The translations under genes and the position numbers were made by a program. From Paludisphaera borealis (GTDB taxonomy: Bacteria; Planctomycetota; Planctomycetia; Isosphaerales; Isosphaeraceae), in contig NZ_CP019082.1 of assembly GCF_001956985.1 (NCBI RefSeq), forward strand, positions 682,001-746,000: 64,000 nt of DNA, in the 5' to 3' direction. The notes under the pieces were generated by a model. The model was given only the letters and a program-made list of their open reading frames with translations. It ran no database searches and had not been told where the DNA came from. Positions 56,573 to 64,000 of the stretch are shown here, piece after piece; the first letter of the stretch is position 1, and each line of letters starts with the position of its first letter.

Positions 56573-57583
56573 TTACTTGTCGACGGCCCGCATCGCTTGA
56601 GCATGGTAGCGGTCGCCCGAGGCCGACCCCGCCGGCAGCAACGCGTCGATCCTCGCCAGCTCGGCGGCCGACAGGGCGACGCCGGCCGCGCCCAGGTTGT
56701 CGCCGAGATACGCGACCCGCTTGGTTCCGGGGATCGGCACGACGTCGTCGCCCTGTGCCAGCACCCAGGCGAGCGCAAGCTGGCTCGACGTACAGCCTTT
56801 GGACTTCGCCATCTCTTCGATCGTCTTCACGATGTCGAGGTTCTTCTGGAAATTCTCTCCCTGGAACCGGGGCGCGTTGCGGCGATAGTCGTCGGCCGGC
56901 AGGTCGTCGATCGTGCGATACCGACCGGTGAGGAAGCCTCGGCCCAGCGGACTGTAGGCTACGAACCCGATCCCCAACTCGCGGACCGTCGGCAGAACGT
57001 CGGCCTCGGGCTCGCGCGACCAGAGCGAGTATTCCGTTTGCAACGCCGCGATCGGATGCACGGCCGCCGCTCGCCGGATCGTCGCGGGCGCGGCTTCCGA
57101 AAGACCCAAATGCCCTACCTTCCCCGCCTTCACCAACTCAGCCATCGCGCCCACGGTCTCCTCGATCGGCGTGTTGGGATCGACGCGGTGCTGGTAATAG
57201 AGGTCGATGTGATCCACGCCGAGCCGCTTCAGGCTGGCGTCGCAGCATTCCCGGACGTACGGCGCGTCGCCCCGGACGCCGAGGAATTCGCCGTTCGGGC
57301 CGCGGACGTTGCCGAATTTGGTCGCCAGCACGACCCGGCCGCGACGGTCGGCGATCGCCTTGCCGACGAGTTGCTCGTTTCTCCCCGATCCATACATGTC
57401 GGCGGTGTCGAGAAGGTTCCCGCCCTGGTCGAGGAATCGGTGGATCACGCGGATCGACTCCGCGTCGTCCATCTGGCTCGGGTCGTAGAACTCGCTCATT
57501 CCCATGCAACCGAGCCCCGGCGCGCGCACTTCGAGGCTGCCCAGGCGGCGGACCGGCAGTTCCGATCGCGAATCGTGAGTCAT
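56573..57583 (-). CDS. Aldo/keto reductase
   Basis: A 336-residue NADPH-dependent oxidoreductase of the AKR13/YajO type. Catalytic tetrad: D59, Y64 ([14 protein letters not shown]), K89 (VVLATKFG) and H132 ([11 protein letters not shown]). The loop [14 protein letters not shown] and the NADP phosphate pocket [14 protein letters not shown] are typical. No membrane segment. It reduces aldehydes or ketones; the natural substrate is unknown. ATG at 57583. The ligase gene starts 138 bases away, divergent. Confidence 0.9.
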   Translation of the reverse strand: MTHDSRSELPVRRLGSLEVRAPGLGCMGMSEFYDPSQMDDAESIRVIHRFLDQGGNLLDTADMYGSGRNEQLVGKAIADRRGRVVLATKFGNVRGPNGEFLGVRGDAPYVRECCDASLKRLGVDHIDLYYQHRVDPNTPIEETVGAMAELVKAGKVGHLGLSEAAPATIRRAAAVHPIAALQTEYSLWSREPEADVLPTVRELGIGFVAYSPLGRGFLTGRYRTIDDLPADDYRRNAPRFQGENFQKNLDIVKTIEEMAKSKGCTSSQLALAWVLAQGDDVVPIPGTKRVAYLGDNLGAAGVALSAAELARIDALLPAGSASGDRYHAQAMRAVDK

Positions 57584-57721
57584 GGCGCTCCCTTTTCGAT
57601 ATCCTTCCGGCGGTCCGCCTGTCGCCGTTCGATCGGCGGACGATACAGTATAGGGGCGAGGTTAAGGACCTCGCCGTTTCGACGCACGCCGCGCTTCCTC
57701 TTGGACTCGTCTCAACCTCAC

Positions 57722-58474
57722 ATGATCTGCCGTCTGCTCCCCTACCGGATCGCCGAAGGACCGACGAACATGGCGATCGACGAGGCGCTGCTCGACCTCG
57801 TCGCGAGTGATCCGACCGTCGCATGGCTGAGAACCTACGGCTGGTCGACCCCCACTCTCAGCCTGGGTTACTTCCAGCGCTGGGCCGACGCCGACGCCGA
57901 GCCGCGTTGGCGATCGGCGGCCAAGGTCCGAAGGGCCACCGGCGGCGGTGCGATCTGGCATGAACACGAACTCACCTACGCGATCGTGATCCCATCCCGG
58001 CATCCCCTGTCCCGCCCCAACACGGCGCTTTATCGCGCGGTGCATGCGGCGATCGGCTCGATTTTGACTGGTCGGGAAATCGAGGCCCGGCGGCACGGCG
58101 ACCTGGCCTCGGTCTCGACCGCCGCGCCCGCGCCGCACCCGTTCCTCTGCTTCGCCGATCGCGACGGCGAGGACCTGGTCGCCGAGGGTTCCAAAGTCGT
58201 CGGCAGCGCCCAGCGGCGTCGCGCCGGCGCGATCCTCCAGCACGGCTCGCTGCTCCTGAGGAGGTCGGCCGCGACCCCGGAGCTCGCGGGCGTCGCCGAC
58301 CTGGCCGACGTCGCGACCGACCCTCGGACCTGGTCCGACCTCGTCGCCGAACCGCTCTGCCGCGCCCTCGGGATGGAACCCGTCCCCGGCGATCTTCCCA
58401 ACGACTTTCAAGCTCACGTCGAACTCCTTGAGCAGACCGTCTACCGCGATCCCAAATGGAACGCCAAGCGGTGA
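57722..58474 (+). CDS. Lipoate-protein ligase A-like protein
   Basis: A 250-residue protein of the BPL/LplA/LipB superfamily. NMAIDEALLDLV, then WSTPTLSLGYFQ, the substrate loop RRATGGGAIWHEHELTYAI and GSKVVGSAQRRRAGAILQHG with the conserved lysine. It attaches lipoate or octanoate to apo-proteins. The C-terminal accessory domain of E. coli LplA is absent, as in LipM-like octanoyltransferases, so both roles remain possible. It stands alone between convergent bestrophin and divergent reductase genes. Confidence 0.85.
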   Translation: MICRLLPYRIAEGPTNMAIDEALLDLVASDPTVAWLRTYGWSTPTLSLGYFQRWADADAEPRWRSAAKVRRATGGGAIWHEHELTYAIVIPSRHPLSRPNTALYRAVHAAIGSILTGREIEARRHGDLASVSTAAPAPHPFLCFADRDGEDLVAEGSKVVGSAQRRRAGAILQHGSLLLRRSAATPELAGVADLADVATDPRTWSDLVAEPLCRALGMEPVPGDLPNDFQAHVELLEQTVYRDPKWNAKR

Positions 58475-58489
58475 GGGACGTCGGCGCTG

Positions 58490-59485
58490 TTAGAGAAGCA
58501 GGTTGTTCCTGGGTTCGATCGGCTGGGGGACGTCGGTTTCACCGATGCTCTCGCGGAGGTCGATCTCCGCGATGCGGCTCAGGGCCGTGATCGGCACGTC
58601 GTTCGGTCCGCCCTCGAACGGGTTCGACGAGCTTTCGCCGATCTTGTCGATCGTGTGCAGGACCCAGGCGATGGCGACCCCGGCGGGGATGGTCAGCCAG
58701 ACGAATCCCGGTCCCAGTTCTCGAAATTCATGCATCAGGCCGAACGGCAAGAGGAGGATGAACAGCCAGACGAAGATCAGGTTGAGCGTCGCGAATTGTC
58801 GGGGATACGGATAGTTCTTGAGCCGCTCGCACTTGCCCTGGGATTCCAAGAACCTATTAAGGACGTTGATCAATGCGAGTCGATGGGAGTCGCTCAACCA
58901 TCCCGCCTCGACGCCCTCGCGAAGCGCCTTCGACTGGAGCCCGATGAGGGGCGTCGGTCGATTCTTCCTGAGTGCAACAGCGGATAGTTCGGCGGGATCG
59001 AGGAGCGTGGATAGCAAGGCGTCGAGCTTCCCGTCCCATTCGGCGACGACGTAGTTTCTTTCGAGGTATTCGGTGTTGTCGCTGCGGCACATCGTCTCCC
59101 AGGCCCTCGCTTCGCGAAGATGGTAGCGGAGGGCCGTCAGCCAGGCGATTTGACGGTGGATCAACGCTCGCTTCACACCGGCCGACTCGGGCGCGGTCAC
59201 GAGGTCGGCGACCATCATTCCCCATGTCCGGCTCGTGTCGATGATCTCACTCCAGACCTGTCGGGCTTCCCAGAGCCGTCCATACGCGGCGCTGTTGTTG
59301 AAGCCCGTGATGAACGCCACCGCCGTCCCCACCAGGGCGATCGGCGACCACGAGATCGAGAGCCAGGTCCAACCCAGGACCTGAAACGCGACTGTCGGAA
59401 TCACCATGATGACGAGGAAGATGTAGGTCTCTCTGCGAGTCCAACGGATCACTTCGTCCAGGCTGTAGTGGCGTCCCGTGTGCAT
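58490..59485 (-). CDS. Bestrophin-like anion channel
   Basis: A 331-residue protein with four membrane helices. It matches bacterial bestrophins/YneE: WLSISWSPIALVGTAVAFITGFNNSAAYGRLWEARQVW near the pore neck, then a helical cytoplasmic part (TALRYHLREARAWETMC, LNVLNRFLESQGKCERLKNYPYPRQFATLN) and FVWLFILLLPFGLMHEF, ending in NPFEGGPNDVPITALSRIAEIDLRE. It forms pentameric chloride or sodium channels. Starts at ATG 59485. Convergent with the lipoate-ligase gene, 15 bases apart. Confidence 0.9.
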   Translation of the reverse strand: MHTGRHYSLDEVIRWTRRETYIFLVIMVIPTVAFQVLGWTWLSISWSPIALVGTAVAFITGFNNSAAYGRLWEARQVWSEIIDTSRTWGMMVADLVTAPESAGVKRALIHRQIAWLTALRYHLREARAWETMCRSDNTEYLERNYVVAEWDGKLDALLSTLLDPAELSAVALRKNRPTPLIGLQSKALREGVEAGWLSDSHRLALINVLNRFLESQGKCERLKNYPYPRQFATLNLIFVWLFILLLPFGLMHEFRELGPGFVWLTIPAGVAIAWVLHTIDKIGESSSNPFEGGPNDVPITALSRIAEIDLRESIGETDVPQPIEPRNNLLL

Positions 59486-59707
59486 CGATTCCCTCGTCTC
59501 GTCCCAATTCCAGTCCGCTTGCGACCCGCGCGCCGGCGAGCTCGACCATCAATAGCAGACCGTGCGTTTCGGTCAATCCGTCGTCGTTCGATCTGGGCGG
59601 CTCCTCCACCGGTTGCGAAAAGGTCAAGGCGTTGTTAAATTGTTTAACAGTTAGGGCGAGGGAGTTCCATCCACGAAGGCCGGCGACCCGAGTCGGAGAG
59701 AATCCTC

Positions 59708-61132
59708 ATGCGATTCCATCAGGCGGAAGTTCCGGACGTCCGATTCACACGGCGCGGCGCCATCGGCTCGGCGCTGGCGTCGGGCGTCGGGCTGAACTTG
59801 CTGGGGTTGCTCCGGGCCCGGGCGGAGGCCGCGCCGCTGGTTCGCGGGCCGGATGCGCCCTTGCCGCCGATACGGTCGTGCATCGCGATCTTCTATTACG
59901 GCGGGCCGAGCCAGCTTGAGACGTTCGACCCCAAGCCCGACGCCCCGGCGGAGATCCGGGGGGAGTTCGGCACGATCGCCACGTCGGCCCCGGGGGTCAG
60001 GATCTCGGAGCATCTGCCGATGACGGCCCGGGTGATGCATAAGGCAGCTCTCATTCGGAGCATGCATCACAAGAACACGCTTCATGATCCGGCCTCGATC
60101 CACACGTTCACGGGTCGGCTGCCGCCGCAGGGGGATTTCGAGCTTTTCAGCGCGGCGCCGCAGCAGTTCCCAAGTTGGGGAGGGACCGTCGCCTACATGC
60201 TGCGCGACCGCGATCTGGCGGTCGCCCACGCGGCGCTGCCGTTCGTGTTTCACAACGTGGTCGAGACGCCCTGCCAGGGGGCGGGGTTCCTGGGCTCGTC
60301 GTTCGATCCGTTCCGCATCGAGGTCGACCCCGGCGCGAAGTCGTACCGGTCCGACCTGCTCGCGAGCCGCGAGGGGATCGACGCCGACCGCCGCGGCGTG
60401 CGTCGGGCGTTGCTGGAGACGATGGAGTCGCGAACCGGACCGCCCGGCGCGGACCGGATGAAGATGCATTACGAGAAGGCCTATCGGCTGCTCGCTTCCG
60501 AGGTCGTCGGCCGGGCGCTCGACATCAGCCGCGAGGACCCGAGGCTGCTCGACCGCTACGGCTCGGCCGACGGCGTCTGGGCTCAGGGCTCCGGCACCAA
60601 CAGCGAGAGCGGCTACGGTCGCAACATGCGCGGTCGCAACCTGCTCCTGGCCCGCCGGCTGGTCGAGGCGGGCGTCCCGTTCGTGAATGTTTATGACTTC
60701 AAGCAGCAGGGGCAGAACTGGGACACGCACTCCCGGAACTTCGCTCAGCACAAGGAGACGCTGCTTCCTCCGATGGACCGAGGCTTCTCCGCGCTCGTCG
60801 AGGACCTTGACGCCCGAGGGCTCCTTGAGAGTACGCTGGTGGTCGGTCTCGGCGAGTTCGGCCGCACGCCCCGGATCAACAAGGACGCCGGCCGCGACCA
60901 CTGGCCGCAGTGCTACAGCGTGATCCTCGCCGGCGGGGGCGTCCGAGGAGGGACGGTCGTCGGCGCCAGCGACCGGTTCGCGGCGTATCCGGACACCGAC
61001 CCCGTCACCCCCGCCGATCTCGCGGCCACCATCTTCTGGCGGTTCGGGCTCGATCCCGCCAGCGAGATCCGCGACACCCAGAACCGGCCGTACAAGCTCG
61101 CCGACGGCCAGCCGATCACCGCGCTGTTTTGA
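59708..61132 (+). CDS. DUF1501 Tat-exported protein (alkaline phosphatase-like fold)
   Basis: A 474-residue protein. The twin-arginine signal is FTRRGAIGSALASGVGLNLL. The body has CIAIFYYGGPSQLETFDPKP, RVMHKAALIRSMHHKNTLHD, FVNVYDFKQQGQNWDTHSRN and LGEFGRTPRINKDAGRDHWP, the metal-site motifs of DUF1501, related to sulfatases and phosphatases. GGAGAG stands seven bases before the ATG. DUF1501 proteins are usually next to DUF1549/DUF1553 cytochrome-like genes; none is here. It is followed 42 bases later by a nitrilase gene. Confidence 0.9.
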   Translation: MRFHQAEVPDVRFTRRGAIGSALASGVGLNLLGLLRARAEAAPLVRGPDAPLPPIRSCIAIFYYGGPSQLETFDPKPDAPAEIRGEFGTIATSAPGVRISEHLPMTARVMHKAALIRSMHHKNTLHDPASIHTFTGRLPPQGDFELFSAAPQQFPSWGGTVAYMLRDRDLAVAHAALPFVFHNVVETPCQGAGFLGSSFDPFRIEVDPGAKSYRSDLLASREGIDADRRGVRRALLETMESRTGPPGADRMKMHYEKAYRLLASEVVGRALDISREDPRLLDRYGSADGVWAQGSGTNSESGYGRNMRGRNLLLARRLVEAGVPFVNVYDFKQQGQNWDTHSRNFAQHKETLLPPMDRGFSALVEDLDARGLLESTLVVGLGEFGRTPRINKDAGRDHWPQCYSVILAGGGVRGGTVVGASDRFAAYPDTDPVTPADLAATIFWRFGLDPASEIRDTQNRPYKLADGQPITALF

Positions 61133-61174
61133 CCCCGATCCAGAGCCTGCGAGGGCGAAAGAGAGTCGACCGCA

Positions 61175-61975
61175 ATGTTTTTGGCCGCGGTGATTCAGCT
61201 CACGTCGACGGCTGACGTCGACCGCAACCTTGGCGACGTCGAGACGCTCGTCGGCCGGGCTTCGAAATACGGCGCGTCGCTGGTTGCGACGCCGGAGAAC
61301 GTGAACTTCCTGGGACCGGCCGAGGACAAGGTGAAGCGGGCCGAAACGCTTGAAGGACCGACGTGCCGGTTCTTCGCCGACCTCGCCCGCCGCCATGGGA
61401 TCATCCTCTTGCTGGGCTCGTTCAACGAGCGCGGAAGCACGCCCGAGCGGTGTCGTAATACGAGCGTGCTGTTCGGCCGCGACGGGTCGATCCTGGCGGT
61501 TTACCGGAAGATCCACCTGTTCGACGTCGACTATTCCGACTCGGTGCGGTACCTCGAATCGAAGACGGTCGAGCCCGGCGATCAGACGGTCGTCGCCGCG
61601 ACCGATCTCGGCCGCATCGGCCTGAGCATTTGCTACGACCTCCGGTTCGGCGACCTCTACCGCCGGCTGGTTCAGGAAGGGGCCGAGATCCTGTGCGTTC
61701 CGGCCGCGTTCACGATGCAGACCGGACGCGACCACTGGCAGCCGTTGCTCCGGGCCCGCGCGATCGAGCGCCAGTCGTACGTCCTGGCGCCCGCCCAGTT
61801 CGGACGCCACGACGACCCGGGCCTGCGCGAGAGCTTCGGCCATGCGATGATCGTCGACCCGTGGGGCCACGTCGTCGCCATGGCCTCCGACGGCCCGGGC
61901 CTGGCGCTCGCCGAGATCGACCTGGATCGCGTCGCCACGATCCGCCGGTCGATCCCGGTCCGCGACTACGACTGA
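61175..61975 (+). CDS. Carbon-nitrogen hydrolase (Nit-like amidase)
   Basis: A 266-residue protein with the nitrilase triad: E41 (TPENVNFLG), K112 (YRKIHLFDVD) and C153 (SICYDLRFGD). It fits the Nit1/Nit2 branch that removes deaminated glutathione or cleaves omega-amides, by the sequences GSFNERGSTPERCRNTSVLF and ARAIERQSYVLAPAQFG. Soluble. It follows the DUF1501 gene by 42 bases and may be co-transcribed, but the roles appear unrelated. Confidence 0.85.
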   Translation: MFLAAVIQLTSTADVDRNLGDVETLVGRASKYGASLVATPENVNFLGPAEDKVKRAETLEGPTCRFFADLARRHGIILLLGSFNERGSTPERCRNTSVLFGRDGSILAVYRKIHLFDVDYSDSVRYLESKTVEPGDQTVVAATDLGRIGLSICYDLRFGDLYRRLVQEGAEILCVPAAFTMQTGRDHWQPLLRARAIERQSYVLAPAQFGRHDDPGLRESFGHAMIVDPWGHVVAMASDGPGLALAEIDLDRVATIRRSIPVRDYD

Positions 61976-61985
61976 GACGGATCGA

Positions 61986-62624
61986 TCAGCTCTTGCGCAA
62001 GGCTTCGACGGCGCGCGCGGCGTCGTCGTGGATGAGGTCGGGGGCGTTGGTCTTGCGCAGGCCCTCGTAGATCGAGGTCGCCGGGCCGCGCTGGCCCTGG
62101 ACGACCAGAGCCTCGGCGCATCGGAACAGACCCTCGAAGGCGGCCGCCCGATCGGCTTCCTTGAGCTTCGGCAGGGCGGCTTCGAGGGCCTGCGAGGCCT
62201 CGACGGTGCCGACGTAGCCGAGGGCGCGGGCCGTCGCCTGGCTGACGCCGGCCTCGGCGGCGAGCAGCTTGGGCGTCAGGATCGCGACCGCCTTGGGGTC
62301 GCGACGGACGCCGAGGCTGCCGATCACGCCGATCAGGTTGCGCCCCTTCACCTTGCCGACCGCGTCGCGGAGCGCGACGTCGACCGACGGGTCGGGGATC
62401 GGCTCGAGCGCGTACCGGGCCATGTGCGAGAAGTCGTCGTCGTTCAGCAACGGGGCGACGACCGGCACGCATGCCCGGCTTCCGACCCGGCCGAGCAGCC
62501 GGAGGGCGTCGGCCTTGTCCTTGCGCGAGGCGTCCGACTTCTTGAGGACGTCGATCAGCTTCGACTCGTCCTCGACCGTCTTCTTCGAAGCCGCCGTCGA
62601 CGAGGCCTTTTGAGCGTAGTACAT
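61986..62624 (-). CDS. HEAT-repeat protein
   Basis: A 212-residue protein made of about five HEAT-type units (KADALRLLGRVGSRACVPVV, ALRDAVGKVKGRNLIGVIGS, VSQATARALGYVGTVEASQA, FEGLFRCAEALVVQG). The start is ATG 62624, with AAAGGA eight bases upstream; an ATG at 62630 and one at 62663 are in frame. It lies 39 bases downstream of the Gfo/Idh/MocA gene on the same strand, so an operon is likely. Probably a scaffold; the partner may be the oxidoreductase. Convergent with the nitrilase gene, ten bases apart. Confidence 0.75.
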   Translation of the reverse strand: MYYAQKASSTAASKKTVEDESKLIDVLKKSDASRKDKADALRLLGRVGSRACVPVVAPLLNDDDFSHMARYALEPIPDPSVDVALRDAVGKVKGRNLIGVIGSLGVRRDPKAVAILTPKLLAAEAGVSQATARALGYVGTVEASQALEAALPKLKEADRAAAFEGLFRCAEALVVQGQRGPATSIYEGLRKTNAPDLIHDDAARAVEALRKS

Positions 62625-62663
62625 GAGCATGTTCCTTTCCGTTGAACCGGGCGTCGGCTTCAC

Positions 62664-63971
62664 TCAGATGATGTACGGGGCTCGCTGGGCGCGGGTGCGG
62701 AGCCGATTGGCCTCGGCGTCGTTGCGGAATTCCTCGCGGACGGGGTCGTAGGCCATGTCGCGCTTCAGCCACATGCAGATGTTCGCCGCGTGCACGGTGC
62801 CCATCGAGTGGTGCATGACCGAGGGGTTGGCGACGGTCTGCCGGCGGGTCTTGATGCAGTCGAAGAAGTCGCGGACGTGGTTCATCGGCCGCTTGGTCTT
62901 CTCCATGTACTCGGCGACGAGCTTCTCGCCTTCGGCCAGCAGCGAGGGGGACGAGACGTCGGGCTTCGCGTAGCCGTCGGCGACGGCGACCGAGCCTTCG
63001 GTCCCCTCGAACTTCATGCCGCAGCTCCCCTTCCAGCCTTCAAGCTGGAGGACCATTTTGACACCGCTGGCGAAGGTCGCGACCATGCCGTCGCCGGTGG
63101 CGTTCTTGACGTAGGTGTATTCGACGGCCGAGGTGTCGAGGGCGTCGATGCCGGCCTGCGCTTGGGCGAAGGTGTGGGCGCCCCACTCGCCGATGCAGCT
63201 GGTGTGGAAGTCGTAGTGGCCGCGCCAGCCTCCCTTGACGTAGCTGGCGTTGTACGGCCGCCAGGGGCAAGGGCCGAGCCACATATCCCAGTCGACGACG
63301 TCCTTCGGCGGCTCGGCTTCGGCGGGGAGCCAGGCGTGGCTCATCTCGGCGGCGTCCCATGGGGCGATGTGGGCCCGCGCGGTGTGAACCTTGCCGAGCT
63401 TGCCCGAACGGGCCAGTTCGATCGCGGCGACGAACGGGGCCTCGCTGAGCCGCTGGGTGCCGGTCTGGTAGATCCGGCCGTGTCGCTTGGCGGTTTCGAC
63501 GACCGCGCGACCCTCGGCGATGGTCATGCACGAGGGTTTTTCGGAGTACACGTCCTTGCCGGCCCGCATGGCCATGGTCGCGAGCGTGGCGTGCCAGCGG
63601 TCGCCGGTGGCGATGAGGAAAGCGTCGATGTCGGGCCGGGTGGCCAGCAGTTCGCGGAAGTCGGTGAACTGGGCGCAGTCCTGGTCGCCGTTGTGCTTGT
63701 CGATGATCCCCTTGACGGCCTCGCGGCGCTCCTTGCGGACGTCGCAGATGGCGACGAACCGGACGTCGCGCTCGGGGAGCATCCAGCCCAGCACGAACTC
63801 GCCGCGCGGGCCGATCCCGACGCCCGCCATGGTGATGCGTTCGCTGGGCGCGGTCGCGCCCCCTCGGCCTAGCGCCGAAGCCGGGATGATCGTCGGAACG
63901 GCCATCGCCGCGCCGGCGACGGCCGCCGTCTTGAGGCAGTCACGTCGCGTCACGCTCACGGATTCCGTCAT
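62664..63971 (-). CDS. Gfo/Idh/MocA oxidoreductase, Tat-exported
   Basis: A 435-residue protein. The Tat signal is VTRRDCLKTAAVAGAAMAVP. The NAD(P)-binding fold begins ITMAGVGIGPRGEFV (a modified GxGxxG), then FVAICDVRKERREAV, and EKPSCMTIAEG (144-154) is the conserved EKP. The C-terminal half contains WDMWLGPCPWRPYNASYVKGGWR and HTSCIGEWGAHTFAQAQAGI, typical of the large planctomycete group. Probably oxidises or isomerises sugars or their derivatives in the periplasm. GGGAG precedes the ATG. First gene of a likely operon with the HEAT protein. Confidence 0.9.
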   Translation of the reverse strand: MTESVSVTRRDCLKTAAVAGAAMAVPTIIPASALGRGGATAPSERITMAGVGIGPRGEFVLGWMLPERDVRFVAICDVRKERREAVKGIIDKHNGDQDCAQFTDFRELLATRPDIDAFLIATGDRWHATLATMAMRAGKDVYSEKPSCMTIAEGRAVVETAKRHGRIYQTGTQRLSEAPFVAAIELARSGKLGKVHTARAHIAPWDAAEMSHAWLPAEAEPPKDVVDWDMWLGPCPWRPYNASYVKGGWRGHYDFHTSCIGEWGAHTFAQAQAGIDALDTSAVEYTYVKNATGDGMVATFASGVKMVLQLEGWKGSCGMKFEGTEGSVAVADGYAKPDVSSPSLLAEGEKLVAEYMEKTKRPMNHVRDFFDCIKTRRQTVANPSVMHHSMGTVHAANICMWLKRDMAYDPVREEFRNDAEANRLRTRAQRAPYII

Positions 63972-64000
63972 CGTGGATTCTCCCTTGGAAGGACCGTGCG

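Noticed and set aside
59651-61870. A 739-codon minus-strand open frame
   Set aside because: It is antisense to the DUF1501 and nitrilase genes, both of which have full motifs.

Overview
The window reads as chromosomal DNA of a planctomycete, most likely the Isosphaeraceae (Singulisphaera/Paludisphaera type). This rests on family content, not on a marker gene. The DNA is strongly GC-rich. It carries a Ser/Thr kinase with a WD40 tail, an ECF sigma factor with a long C-terminal extension, DUF1501 and Tat-exported Gfo/Idh/MocA proteins, a dockerin protein with an N-terminal LLEDR motif, a BamA with a proline-rich linker, and many short low-complexity secreted proteins. No rRNA gene is present. 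One tRNA gene is present and is interrupted by a group I intron.

Layout. 1-2640: a truncated repeat protein, a DUF3500 protein and an orphan HTH antitoxin-like gene. 2702-8318 is an accessory stretch: an IS5-family element that split a tandem repeat, a two-gene island of visibly lower GC (a large P-loop ATPase plus an unrecognised partner), and an array of eight degenerate copies of a ~19-bp motif. 8330-13286: a diadenylate-cyclase-like protein with a degenerate active site, a tyrosine-phosphatase-like protein, an ArgA-like acetyltransferase and a GT-C-type membrane protein. 13322-20724: a hairpin repeat, small secreted proteins, the kinase-WD40 gene, a PHP-like exported protein and a DinB protein. 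20881-32352: a second GT-C-type protein, a frameshifted DUF559 gene between inverted repeats, an MFS exporter, a membrane protein, the sigma-thioredoxin fusion and a large carboxypeptidase-regulatory-like protein.

32386-45829 is mostly core: bamA, a giant FAD/Fe-S oxidoreductase, two small membrane proteins, folE, a LON-domain protein, nth, metF, queG and a dockerin protein. FolE feeds both folate and queuosine synthesis, MetF is folate-dependent, and QueG ends the queuosine pathway, so this block has a loose functional theme. 46126-50056: two polytopic membrane proteins (GT87 type and a large unclassified one) and the split tRNA(CAU). 50233-64000: a fatty-acid desaturase, a radical SAM protein, an alpha/beta hydrolase with a good promoter/operator candidate, an MFS transporter translationally coupled to an unknown gene, an aldo/keto reductase, a lipoate-ligase-like protein, a bestrophin, and a DUF1501 / nitrilase / HEAT / Gfo-Idh-MocA group.

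The two best candidates for new biology are the group I intron in the tRNA(CAU) gene (49717-50021), where splice sites, P4, P7, P9 and the restored cloverleaf can all be read, and the ATPase plus partner island (3920-7468), which looks like a horizontally acquired conflict or defence cassette but matches nothing I can name.
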